Assembly: GCA_023101725.1 (NCBI GenBank)
Contig: JALJCO010003433.1
Span: 620,001-684,000 of the forward strand
Source: Atherinomorus stipes
Lineage: Eukaryota; Chordata; Actinopteri; Atheriniformes; Atherinidae
Direction of reading: 5' to 3'
DNA length: 64,000 nucleotides
Shown one piece after another: positions 47,435 through 60,500 of this stretch; position 1 is the first letter of the stretch, and every line of letters begins with the position of its first letter. Below the pieces are notes generated by a model. It saw nothing but the letters and a program-made list of their open reading frames with translations. It was not told the DNA's origin and searched no databases. The translations under genes and the position numbers were made by a program.

Positions 47435-47620
47435 CAGGGAACCCAAACTCCAGTCCTCAAGGGTCACTGTCCTCCTCCCTGCTCCAACACCTGATTCCAA
47501 TTAAATAGACCCAAAGACTGTCAAATTCTGATTATTACCCATTAATATGAGTAAGGTGTGTTGAAGCCAGAAAACCTCTAAAACCTGCAGGACAGTGGTC
47601 CTCAATGTTTGAAATTCCTG
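47435..47620. mobile_element. MITE related to the hAT-like element at 12961
   Basis: The ends CAGGGAACCCAAACTCCAG and CAATGTTTGAAATTCCTG are imperfectly inverted. Subterminal CACTGTCCTCC faces GGACAGTGG, and CACCTGATTCCAATTAA faces a degraded TTAATATGAGTAAGGTGTG. No clear target duplication. Confidence 0.55.
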
Positions 47621-48567
47621 CTGGAATGACCTGGTCAAAGCCCAAACCTGACAATCTGTGGTATGATTTAAAGATTGCTGAACACCTGCAGAGCAAAGTA
47701 CTTTAGAGGGATAAATGACATATGCATGCACTGTTTTTTTGTTATTTTTTTCTTTCTCTCCACACATTTGTACATTTTTCAGATTTGTTTTTACACACAA
47801 AAAAGAAATCTGCCAGCAGGAGGGTCAGCACCTTTAAAAGTCCCTGTGTAAGTTGACTGCAGAGCTTCAGTCCCATATCACCTGCTGTGCAATGAAATCC
47901 ATTAACTGAAAACGGAAACAAATCAAACATTTCTCAAAAACAAAGAACAAATAAAAATCCCATCAAGCGCAAACAGAAGCAATTATGTGAAGAATTGTAT
48001 TATGGCATTTGTGAAGTTACAACTGCATTTGAATATAACACAGACCTCAGAATTTGCTATCAACGTGCAGCATTGTGCCGGCTGCTTTTTACAGTCAAAT
48101 GCCTCTGAAGAAACTGCACAAAAAAAAAAAAAAAAAAAAAGGAACTGAACCAAACCAAATCAGAGTAAAAAAAAAGAAAAAGCCTTTTGACTGGTACTGG
48201 TTACAAAAATTAGTACAAAATGTCTTAAAAAAAGCTGTCTACCATGAGCACTTAAGTGAACACCTTTCAACAGCAGTTCTCCTAAATGTAAACTTACAGC
48301 ATGGATGTTAACAGACTTCTCTGTAAATGCACGTACAGTAGAGAATGCTTCACATGTGACCCAAGCATAAAAGGAGACAATATTAACAATTTCAGTTATT
48401 ACTACAGTATGTACAGTTACTACACTGAGCTAATGACAGCAATAACTACTTTTCTGTGGCAGCAGCTGGCCTCATGTCAGTGTAAAGTATCTTCTTCCCA
48501 TCCAAATCTGTGCTGCTACATTCCATCTGTCTCCTTGACCCCTGAGTTTTTCCTTGTTGTATTCAGT

Positions 48568-51500
48568 TTAATAGTTTCCTCCGTATGTTACGTTGGTAAA
48601 GGTGGAGGTAGCTCCTTTATACAGGGGATTGTGAGCCTGGGAAATAAATACAAAGGTAATGCTAGTTAATTTTCTATGGTAAAGTTGAAATTTTCTCCTA
48701 CAGAGTTGTTTCTCACCGTATCCCATTTGGCTTTGGCTCTCTCCTCCTCAAACTTGGCATACTCTCTGCGATCATGGATGGTGACCAGCAGCTTCCAGAT
48801 GAGCAAGCCAACAAGGCCCAGTAGCAGAATGGCTCCAGTCACGGCCAAGAGCACCACTAAGATGTCAGGACCCTCTGGGCACTCTGAGGGACGAGGGACA
48901 GGAACAGAGTCAAGGAAAACGAGCCCCATCATGTTTGTTAAGCACCGGAAAATTTCAGGGCTTGTCACACATGTCAAATACTTATGTCACAATCATCTGG
49001 CACCTCATCACGTTGTAATGAGTTTCTGTTTTGCAGCACACTTTAGCTGTGCAGCTAGCTCATGCTCTGTTCTTTAGATAATGACACATTACTGGATGCA
49101 CACATTGTTCCCCCGCTGACAGGAAAAGCATTCAAGAACACACTATTCTGTTCTGATAATGTTCTGTAATGATAATGGTCTGTCTCTGGCAGTTCAAATT
49201 TCCCAGAAGTGCGACAAACTCTTACAGTACCTGGCTTTTTTACCACAAACAGGATGGAGTTGCCAAATTCATCTTCATAATACTGGAAGTGCACAATGCA
49301 GTCGTTATCATCTTTGTACGAGCAATTCACTGCATTCTTATCATGGAAAACTGTGAGACAGAAGATGAGGAAAATGTGTTAAAGCCAGACGCTCACTTTG
49401 AAAGCATGCAATATTCATCAGTCAACAAAATAATTCAGTCAAAAAGTCTGCAGGAGCAAGAACACAACAGTGCAACAGGCCAGGGTCACTGCATGTGGAG
49501 AGGAGATCAGCGATGGAGGAGCTCTCACCCAGTTCATCCACAACTTGTATATCATTTTTGCAGATTCTGTTGCAGCTGTTGTCTGTAGTATACTGTCCTC
49601 TTTTGAAGTGCTGACACTCGACACACTCCCTGCAAGAACAGCAACACACTCTTATCCTTGTGTAATTCCCACAGTTCAATCTTCCGACTTTCTTTAGTGG
49701 CAGTATGTGCTTATATTTAACATAAACGGTGCGTACAAATCAAAACAAGCAGGCCAGAAGAAATGCTAATGTTTTCTACAAGTCAAGGAAGCGAGAAAAC
49801 TGACTTCTGGTACCGAGCTTGAATTTGATTATATGTGAGGAAAGTTCGTAAGATCATCTTGGTTTGCTGAACGTCAAAAAAAGCATTACTTCTTCTTTAT
49901 TGTAGATTCTTGTATATGCAATGGGTTCAGCCTAAAGATGGCAAAATCATTCATTTCTACCTCTGATCCCAAGCAAGATATCGTATCAAATGTGAGTCTG
50001 TTTAGCATCATTTCATAGACATGGCAGAAACTGTGTAAATATCACCCACAGAAAAAATACTGTATTTTCATGACCTACTTTACTGTTATTTTAGTAACAC
50101 TGAATGATAAGTGTAATTCACTTTAAAACAACTGTTTGGCATAAACTTTTTACCACATTACATGTAGTACATAGTTCATATTCATATCGTTCACAAATAA
50201 TATCAGTGGATTTTTACGTGTGAACTACATTACCACTATGTTCATACTGTATGTAGAGTTAGAAACCAGAAAACATTTTACTTGCTTACAGCAGATAGTG
50301 CTACATTGGTGGTGAGCCTGGGCAAGGCTCACCACATACTCATACTTCCTTCTTTATTTCAGAACCTCCTTTGAGGTTGAAATGTCAGTTTTGCAGACAG
50401 AGAACCTAAAACTAACTTCATGACTGGATTAAATTTGTTGAGGCCATTTGTGCTGCCATGAGCTTAGTTCCCATATTCACCTGGAGCATCTATCCAACTC
50501 TAGCTTTTTACAGTACACACCAAAAAGCTAAGAGTTACCCTTTACAGTTCTGGAGCCATTGCAGACTTTGCTTGAGGATATTTTTCCTACAGCATGTCAT
50601 TGAGGGTTCACTCACTTTTTTATAGTGCAGGAATCAGGACAGGTGGGGCATTTCTCACAGGTGTCTCCATAAGCGCCAGGCTGCGTGCACTGACACACTC
50701 CGCACTCACAGTTACCTCTGCCGCTGCACAACAGGCCGATACTGGACATGCAGGTGTCAGTACGTGTGCTGCAGTTACAGTTTTCTCCTTTCCAGCCAGC
50801 TTCACACTGGCAGAAGCCACAGTCACACTTACCATGACCTGAAAGAATGAAAGAGAATTACTGTAGCAGGATAAAACCTCAAACTCTCCCTCAGAATGAC
50901 TCCATCTGAAAAGTTGCAGTATTTTGCAAGTAAATTCTTTTTAAGTCAAATGCTTATTGATGCATTGCATATTTTTCAAGTGTTTATCTGAAATGTAAAA
51001 CTCTGTCTTAAGCTAAAACTTTGCAAACTTTACTAATGTTAGACTAAACCTCCTTATCGTGGAGGATACCAGTGTTGTACAAACTTCTAGAGTTAAATTC
51101 AAGTCACTTTATTCTTTGCTGGGCCCGAATGTTTACATTTTTCTGTTGTTTTTGTATTTGATGTGTGTACATTTTTCATGATGGAGTATTCCATTTCCAC
51201 AAAACCTCGACAGTTTAAATTGGAAGTATTGACATGGTGCAATAAATGTAATATTTTATAAACCTTTTGCACTTATGCAGACCTTTATCTGTACTAAACT
51301 GTCAGCGATCAAGAGAAAGGGCCTAATTGTAGGACTACAAGACTGGAGATACGCAGACATTCGTCTGATTTATTGATCAAAATTAAATTCCCTGCAAAGG
51401 CAGCTTTAACAAAGAAGTAGGAAAAGTTCCAAACAGACTAAAAGACAAGCTAAAACTGCTAAAACTGGGAAGACACAATGACAATCTAGGGACAGGGTAG

Positions 51501-54500
51501 ATCTGGCCACGAGTAAAGGAAAACAAGAAGCAGATGTGTGACAATTAGCAGCTGAGAAGCAGCTGTGACAGATGAGCAGGAAGTGAGAGCTAACTAGAAA
51601 AAAGAAGTAACAGACTAAAGAAATAAAACAAGACAACAAGCGAAAATCAAACACGAACAAAGCAGAACCAACACTCACAGATTCTGCCATTAGAATCACC
51701 CTCCCACCTCTGTGCTGGATTCGAGGACCATTTCTGAGATTAATAAATTTCTCCTGGGGTCATCTAAACTAAAAATATTCTCCCAATATTAACTCAGAGA
51801 TCAATCTTCTAATTTTGTGTCATCATGATCAAGCAGACTTATTTTGATCTGACGGTCCCCATTGATGATGTGCAACATCCTTTGCACTTTCTGAGCTATC
51901 GCAGAGACTTTGATTAGCTGATAATCTGTGTGCCGAGTCTGAGGTACTGGGCGGTCTCATTTTCAGAGGAAGACAGTAACAAAGCAGCATGGTGCAATTA
52001 GTGGTACAATGTTTCATTCTGTGCATCCTGATTACTGTTGCAACTCTCACCACTGATTTTTAGTTGATTGGTCGTATTCTTGGTCAAAGTGTTACAATCA
52101 TGTTTTTCATAGTTCTTGCAATTCTTTTCCACACGGAACCGTGAAGCAAACTTCAGTTCATCAACAAAAGCTGATGAGACTCCGATGTAACGCTAAATTG
52201 TAATGTCAGCTCCTCCACGTATGCATTCAGCAACATTGCAATTCCCCAGATTTCACCAGTGTCCTCACTACCTGTAGGTTTTGCACTGACTGTCCATCTA
52301 CTTAGACTCTGTTCATTTAGCTTCCTTGTGTAGTCTTGTTATAACAATGGCCAGTTTCTGCATTTGACAACACTATTTCAAACTCCTCTTTTAGATTACA
52401 TGCGTTTGTGTCTTGCCTTTAGTTCAGCAGGGCTCAAACATCTTTGGGTGGGTCATTTGGAATTTATAGCACTTGCATTGGTTTTGATTGTTCATGCTAT
52501 AAAAATTCTTTTAAACTTGACAAAAATGCATCATTGAAGTGTGTGATGAAAATGCACTCACCTCTGTTATATACTGTATACAGCTCAATTGTTGCATCTT
52601 TATCAATATTCACTCAAAAATGTTTGCACCACATGGGCGAGACTGGTTAAACAAAAGTACATAAAACATACAGCGCAATTGCACCATGAATCACCACTGT
52701 ATCTGTGCATGTGTGGGATGGTGGATAACACCATTACTTAATATAATTGGTCTGTTTTTTACCTCTGTGAGTGTTTGTGTGTGTTATATTGTTAGTGAGT
52801 TCTGGCATGTGTAACTTTAAAAACATACTGCATGCACAGGCAAGTGCACACAACATACACTTGCAATATGTTCTGCAATCATGTAATTAGTAGTGATGGT
52901 GTTAGTGTTTTGTGTCTGGTTGTTATTTGAGTAATTAACTTCTTATTTTCTATTATCTAAAATTTAAGCCGCTTGTCATCAATTTGTTCATTTAATTAGT
53001 TGGTCAATTATCTAACAACGCCTGCATTTGGAATGAATGGTCAATGTCAAGTCCTTTATGAAAAAGGTGACTGTTTATGCATCTGTGTTACCTAGAAACT
53101 GACATCTTAATAAACCCAGTTCTGACAAAAGCAGAAGATATTCTGTTGTGAAAGCAGATTGTGTCTAATGATTACCTGGCTCGTTTTAAAGTCAGACATG
53201 CACAAACACATCTTCAGACTCTACTGAAGCACACAGAGCAGAAGTGTGGCTGTTTTAGAAATCGTGTTACAACGAAGCAATCATCTAATGACTGGATCTC
53301 AGGATGAGTTTTCTCTGTGGATTACTGCGAGACGCCGTACATCAGCACATTAAGAAACCTTAAAAACAACAGCAGAGCCCCAGAGACTGCAGGAAATCAA
53401 ACAGGATTTGACATTGGATGACTAAGACCAAAGTGAGTGAGTCACAGCCCAGCTGGATCAGAATGGAGGTGGGGGGAGTGACTGGTCATGAAATATCACA
53501 ATGGGTCCAAGGGTCGCTGATTAAACTCTTCAAAACAAATCCTCTGTGGTTGTAAACTTGAGGAAAGAATTCCCTGGAATCCACTCTGTCAACTGCAGCT
53601 TCTCTTAGACTGTGTTTTTTATCAGGGATGAGGTCCCAGAAGGCCGTTGCTGGTGTTAATGGTTAACAGTCTCAAAATGCATAGCCACTGACTAATCTGT
53701 CTGACCCCATCAACAAGACTACAGTTAAGACGGGAAGACTTTGAATACAAGGAAAATCTGACAATACATAAAGATTTAGTTTTCTTGTCATGAAAAGAAG
53801 AGTTGATTCACACAAAAAGGGAATGTTTGGTTGGTATCATACTTCTCTTTTTTAGTGAGACTGTTATCTTATCAATTAATCCCATGCTGGAGTTTTACAG
53901 GAAGGTACAATGGAAGGCATGGTAAGAGATCATGGACCGCAAAGACAGCTTACACTACTGAAAGAAGAGAGAGGATAGAGGAAGGAAGGGAGCCAAACTT
54001 CCAACAGAGGAATGCAAACTTTCCCGTTCTCCCTCCCCTTGTATATATGTGCCCTGGAGCTAAGCTTGCTGACTCCTGCTCCCTTGCACCAGTCCCACAG
54101 CCCCTCAGCAATGGAAGATATGTACCCAGCCTCAGAATATCACTGATGGAGCTCTTTTAAAGCCCTGGGTTAAGATTGCTCCAATTGAGGTGGGACTGAG
54201 GGACACCCGCTCTTTAAAGACAACATTCAGACTGGGGTGAGACTGCAACTTAGTAATCTCAGTGGTCTCTAGACTGTCTTGCATCATTTCTCTTTTTGTG
54301 CATGTATATACATGTGTACTCAAGCCATAGGTATTAACTAAAAGCCTTGAAATCAACAACTTCCCTTGAGAGAGACTCTGGGGATTTTTCTTAGATGATA
54401 CAAGCCTCACGTGCTTGTAGAAAAATCCCAATTTGCCAGAGATAAGACGGATACTTGAAGGAGTAGGTTGTGATGAACTCTGCTTAAGTTAATGTTCTGT

Positions 54501-57500
54501 TGGGAAAACATTGTTTCTGGTATTTATGTAGAGTTTGTTTCAACAGTTATGATCCAACTAATCTCTGCAGACCAAGCAGCACACCACCATGACACAAAGT
54601 ACCTCCATGATGGAACCAGTAAGACTGCACCAGTGAGACAGTAGGTCTTTCTGAACAGTGTAAAACCGCACTAAGGTTAGGGCTTAATTAAGGAACACAA
54701 AAATGAGCCGAAGGTGCTGACCCAGTTTCCAAAATACCAAGACTCCAATCAGGTCAAAGATCTACTGGATGTGCCAGAACACACCACATCAACATACACG
54801 TAGATGTCACCCTGTATCCCATAAGACACAAAACATCTGCTGCCAACTTCCCTTCCAGACATCATAGAACTGTACCACACCTGCTATCCCAGACAAGCCC
54901 CCATTTACAGCTTATCAGAAACCAGCTCCTGGGATACAACAAGAAATGAAGACTCACAAAAATCCAGAAAAAAACAAAACAACACAAGGTTTTCAAATAA
55001 AAAAGGTTCCCAGGTTAAGATCTACAAAAGTCAATGTAAAAACAAGCGTTGTTTGCTGGAGCAGCTAAGCTTGAACGCCCTCAAAGTCTCACCACTGAAA
55101 GCAGTAAAGATAAAACATCCCATTCACCACTTGAGGACTTTTGTACCACCACTACAGCACTAAGTAGGTCACAGACAGACCACACCTTGTAGGTTAAAGC
55201 TGTTTTAGCAGTATAAAGGGTGATAGTAATAGTGAGATACCAACTGAATGTGTTTTCCAGCTTCAAGCGCCTCATTTGTAGCTGAGGACTCAAAAATACA
55301 AAAAGAGATACCTCAGTACATGACAAATTTGCACAACTAGCGTGTATTGTGCTAGCTGGACGTAAAGATAAGAGAAAAGTTTCCTGTGTTGTTGCTTAAT
55401 TTCCTCCTCACAATCTCACACCCCAGACTGTTATTATGATGAATTACCCAATGACAAAAGCGATTAAAGTTTCGTAATTGAGCAGCTGTGCACTGAGCTG
55501 TGCAGACTAGCTACAGAGTAAGAGCACGTCATACAGCACTCTAGGTAAATGATAAGAACTGCGATCAAACAAAGGTAGCAGCAGTTGGGTGTGTTTTCTG
55601 AACTCCCAATTGAATATACACACTAAGTGTACAAGCCTGAAAGCATATTGGTCACCTCTAAATATTATGTTTATATCTAGCTGCTATGTTATGAATATAA
55701 TTATTGATACGCTAATTATAAGCAAGAAAGACTAGTAAATGACATGTTGCCTTTTTAAAAGCTATTTTCTTTCATGCTATGTAACAGAAAAACTATGTAA
55801 ACTAACTGAGATGTGTTTACAGAGTGGAGAGCGAGTAGAAACAATTATGCCCTTGCATGGTATGGTGAAGCTTTAGAAGAGGGAAAAGGAAGGGATGGGT
55901 CATTTACTCTTTCCTGATTTTCTACATGCTATATGCTTAACAGTTTACTAAAACATTAATATAACTGTGTTAATGTTTACTGATATGTAGACATCCAGAT
56001 AATGTACCCACATTCTAATATTTCTGCTACAAACTGATTGAGTGGAAGTGTGAAACACTAAAGTAGCAACATGTTTAAGAAAACTGAGGAAATGTACTTT
56101 TGAACCCGGTGATTAACGAACCCCATGAGGGAGATGCTATTTGTAAAAGAACCCCCCCCCCAAATAAAACCCCCAAAAACATGTTGCCAAGATAATTTAC
56201 GCTTGACTATGTTTATTTTAATCTATGACATTATGTTTAAACATTAAATTGTATTCACACTAACTGATAGTGTGGTTTAATATAAGGACGAGAGGTTGAG
56301 TCCAGCAGCCTGTTATAACAACATATTTAGCTTTTGAGACTTTCCTCCCTGTTTAAATGATCAACCTTGATGATCAAGTGTATACTCATCTGAACTATAT
56401 CTCATAGCCTCTGTGAAATAATGCAATAAAAATATGTCAGTCTAAGCACTTAATGTACTTTATGTGGAATACATCATAAGCATAGTGCTACCACAACATG
56501 GCGATGTGGGTCTATAGGGAAATGAGTATGGTTACATTCAGATGAAGCTCGACTGTCTCTTCCAGATTTACAACTCACGAATTTGTCCTACTATCTTCTC
56601 TTGACCTTGTGATATTTCCCTAATAAAGCTGTTGGAAAGATTTTTTATTTGACTACTTTACTGTGCACCAGTGTCCAGAAAGAACAAGATATTTAAGAAC
56701 TTGAAGATATTAGCCATTCTTCAGAAGAAAAAAGGGTCTGCTAATTGACAGTAGAAGTAGAAGTAGATTCCTTCAGTTATTTAAAGACACACAACGTAAC
56801 TTTTAGACATAAAAATATGCGTTTTTCTCATTTTAATGGCACACCAACATCCATAATGCGCATTTTCGAGCTGTCACTGCCCTGTGACTTAAGTATTCCC
56901 ATCCGGGACGTGACTGTGACGATGCAGCCGACTATTGGTTGCGCACCGCGTCACTTACTAGTAAACAGATATAAACCAGGTATGAACACCGCGGGTGTTT
57001 TGAACACGCATCATGTTGGATTCGGTAAAGATCCAACAACGCAAGGAAGAGAGAACCAAAGAAAGAGAGGAAGGGACAGAACAAGGGGCAAGATAAGACT
57101 GTCTTTTACTGGCTGGAGTGAATCAGAGTACAGGTACGATACAAGATGGATGCTAGTTTAGGGGGTGCTCCACTGAGAAAACTGCTATAAGTTCCGTTGT
57201 GTGTCTTTAATGTACTGTATCCACTAATACAGTATCTTCCAGGTTTTTCCTATAGGCCTATGTATTAAAAGTGGCACAAAGAGTAAGCAAATTTGTGTTT
57301 GGTTGATTAGTGCTCCCCTTAATGATACCAACTGCTTTTGAATTATACAACATTGGAAAGCCCGATTAATCAACTTTGCAATGAGGTATAGTTTGTAAAT
57401 ACTATGCTTCTGTGGAAAGAACAACACAGCTAAATGTGTGGGTATTGTCCCTAAAAGATGCACCAAAATCCCCTGCAATATTTTCTTATTGATATTCACT

Positions 57501-60500
57501 TTTGTTTTAAGTTATTTAGTAAACTGAATGATTGCAGTCTCCCACCAATTACATATTGGCCATTTTTCACTTAATTCTTTTGACACTGTCAGGAACCTGA
57601 GTAGCATGAGGAGGATCCATCTGCAGCCACAACAGATTATCACCTTCTCCTCATGGTCAGCAGCTTGGCCACGTTTTGTTGTGGGAGGACATCCCATTCC
57701 TCAGCAGGAAGTTGGTTAAGGTCAGCTGGTATGGTGTTGTTGGTCACTCTGGGATGCACAGCACACCCAAGATCATCCCACAAGGGTTCAGCTTGTTGAG
57801 GTCTGAACTCATGATAATCTATTCCATCCGCTCCATTCCCAAATTCTGGAGGTAGTCTGTGATATATATTCTGATATATCTGTCTATTGATTAGCTGTCA
57901 ATCACATGTCTGTGACTGGCACACCCCTGGCAGCAGTTGATCTCAGAATAAGAGTGAGTATTACAGGAGGATTTTGGCACATTTTGGAGGGCACTACCGA
58001 CATATTTAGCTGTGTTACTCATTTCACAGACACGAAGTCCTTATAAGTTATACCTCATCATTAATGTGCTCATTAAGCTTTCCAATGATGTATAATCCAA
58101 CACCATCTGGTATTAGCAAAGGGGAGAAAGAACTCACCAAACATGATTTCTATTACTTTTTATGCTACTTTTTTGCCAACAGCGTTTCAGAAGTAAACAC
58201 TTCATCTTTATTTCTGAAGGAGTTTTCCTTTCTTTTTGTTATTATTCACTAATTTACCAAATGCCGTTGTATCATATTAGTTTAAAAATGCTCCATCAGA
58301 TGAGTTTGGTCATTTTTAGCATTGCAATTTTCTAGTTTTTAATGTAGTTGCTTTTTTTTCATTTAAGTGTCTTAGTTTCAGCATTTGATTTGTTATTTTT
58401 GTGCCAATGGAAACTAAACAATTTTAAATAGTTAAGAAATCACTGCTCTCTTTTCTTTACATCTTATCTTTGTTTAAATGGGTGCTACTATAAAGATTTA
58501 CATGCTGCATAAGTGTCCACGAAGCCACAGAACTTCCTAATTTACAAAATGTAAATGATGGAATGTTAAGCTGTTTTTAACACAACCGCAGACACAACTC
58601 ATGACTATTGTGATAAAATGACTTCATCTACTCACCAGAGCAGAGAGCCCCTTTGAAGCGCAAGCAGTTGAAATCGTCGCATTCGCAGAACTTTCCCCAC
58701 ACCTGACCAAACTCATTTGCATGGCAGGAGCACTGCCCACACAAACAGTCGCCTCTTCCGCTGCAGATGGGGCTGCCTTCTTTCGGGATGCAGTTGGCAT
58801 CATCGGACGGACTGTAATCCTCCAATGAGCACTCGCAGTGCGGACCCAGGCGACCCTTGTGACACAGGCAAACACCGCACTCGTAGGTACCGTTGCCGTT
58901 GCTGCAGATTGGACTGTCGGGTTCCACTGTTGCTTCACAGTTGCAGCTACAAGCAAAGTCTACAGTGACCTCCAGGGAATCTTTGAAGCCGAGAGGTTTG
59001 ACAGTAAAAGTATGACTTTTCTCCTTCGGGCAGCCTCGCAACTGAACCTCCACACTAAAAGACACCTGAAAAAGAGAAATATCTCTGATAGCAAATGTGG
59101 ACACAAACACAACATAAACATTTCAGCCAATATGTACCGTGTCTCCAATCTTCAGACCAGAGCAGGACTTGATTCCAGGTATGACCTCTCCATTTACACA
59201 GGTGGCATTAAAGGAGAGATTCAACTCGTCTGGGACTCCCAAAGCCTCCAGCTCCACTCTAGAGCGAATTCTCTGCTCAGCACAATCACATGTTAGTTTA
59301 TGAGACAAATGGATGTAATCTACATTTTTTTCCACATTTCAGCCCTCACCGCATAGGCCTCCTCAATCAGCTGAATGACATTCCCAGAGTCATCAGACAG
59401 CATTCCCACAGTTGTGCCTGGAATGAGTTTACTGTACTCCTGGAAGAAAAGGGCCATGAGGACAGATGATGACCCTGTTTTGTTTTTCTTAAATGTCCTA
59501 TAATAAAATCATTTCACACAATAGCTCAAGTAGAGCACTTTGATTACCTTGTAAAGGGGCAGCACATAATTAGTCACAGCAAAAATTAAATTGATGTTGT
59601 TTTCAGACATTTTCTCAGTTATGAGAGCCAAGGACGGATAGTCCTGGAAGACACATAAAGCATATAGTTTTAATAAGCATCCGTTAGCTGACCAGATCAT
59701 AAAATAGTAGCACTTTGAAGTAGTTTGAATGTTGCTCCCCGTACCAGAACTGTGGTTTTGTTGTAAATGTTGTCATTGTCAAGGTGACACTCTCCATCAT
59801 TGGGCTGGACGATGCCAGCTATGCGTCCATCGAGAGCGATGTGAGTTTTGGCGTCAGTGGTGAATACCAGAAGATGTGAGGCATCCCGACGCCATCCGAT
59901 CTTGTCCTGATGAGGATGAACAGGAAAAGAATGCAACAGAAAGTGTATTTCGAACATCAGAGATAGGGATGTAATGATATGAAAATTTAATATCAGGGTT
60001 ATTGTGACCAAAATGATCACAGTTATCATTTTTATCGTAGTATTTTAGAAATACCCCCCAGCAATCTTTAAAAATCTCCAAAGAACTGTCCATGTGGGTG
60101 CCTTTGTTGCTTTCCACAATGTTTTCATAAATCAAACATTGCAAACTTGGACTGCTTCTGCTTTTCCAGCCAGGGAGCAGCATCACTGGGAGTTTTTCAA
60201 AGTGGAGTAATCAGTCACGGTTTTAACGATAATCAAAATTTGTAACGGTATTACTAATCGTTTGGAATTTTATCACAGTTAACCATTTTATCGGTAATCG
60301 TTACATCCCTAATCAGAGAAAAAGTGTGTGTTTGACTTTTTTTTATACCTTGCACACCACAGCCTGCATTACGGCATCTAATCCACCCTCAGGACCGTCT
60401 CTGTTTCTAGACACCTGCTGTTTCCCCACCTCCTCAGTGAAGCGAGCCACTTCCTCTGTCAGTGACAACACATGCTTGAACCCAAACTGAGCCTGGCACT

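Larger units (their letters stand above)
42445..48567. other. Spacer between mettl2a and the itgb3 stop
   Basis: It is 6.1 kb. The mettl2a promoter side (42445-42490) is GC-rich with GGCGGAAG, an ETS-like core. The rest holds the palindrome and repeat family at 44002-44945, the satellite at 45127-46590, a MITE at 47435-47620 and the itgb3 3'UTR, whose end I cannot fix. No further gene is seen. Confidence 0.65.
50839..58635 (-). other. itgb3: Large itgb3 intron (7.8 kb)
   Basis: It splits the cysteine-rich EGF repeats after CSG. It accounts for over half of the gene span and carries at least two DNA transposons (56785-57206 and 57270-58240). A piece at about 51400-51690 (GACAGATGAGCAGGAAGTGA) resembles a dispersed fish repeat. 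No other gene is seen. Confidence 0.75.

Noticed and set aside
52444..55326. Scattered 60-110-codon frames in the large itgb3 intron
   Set aside because: No conserved motifs, no splice sites in phase with itgb3, and none needed for a full-length integrin.
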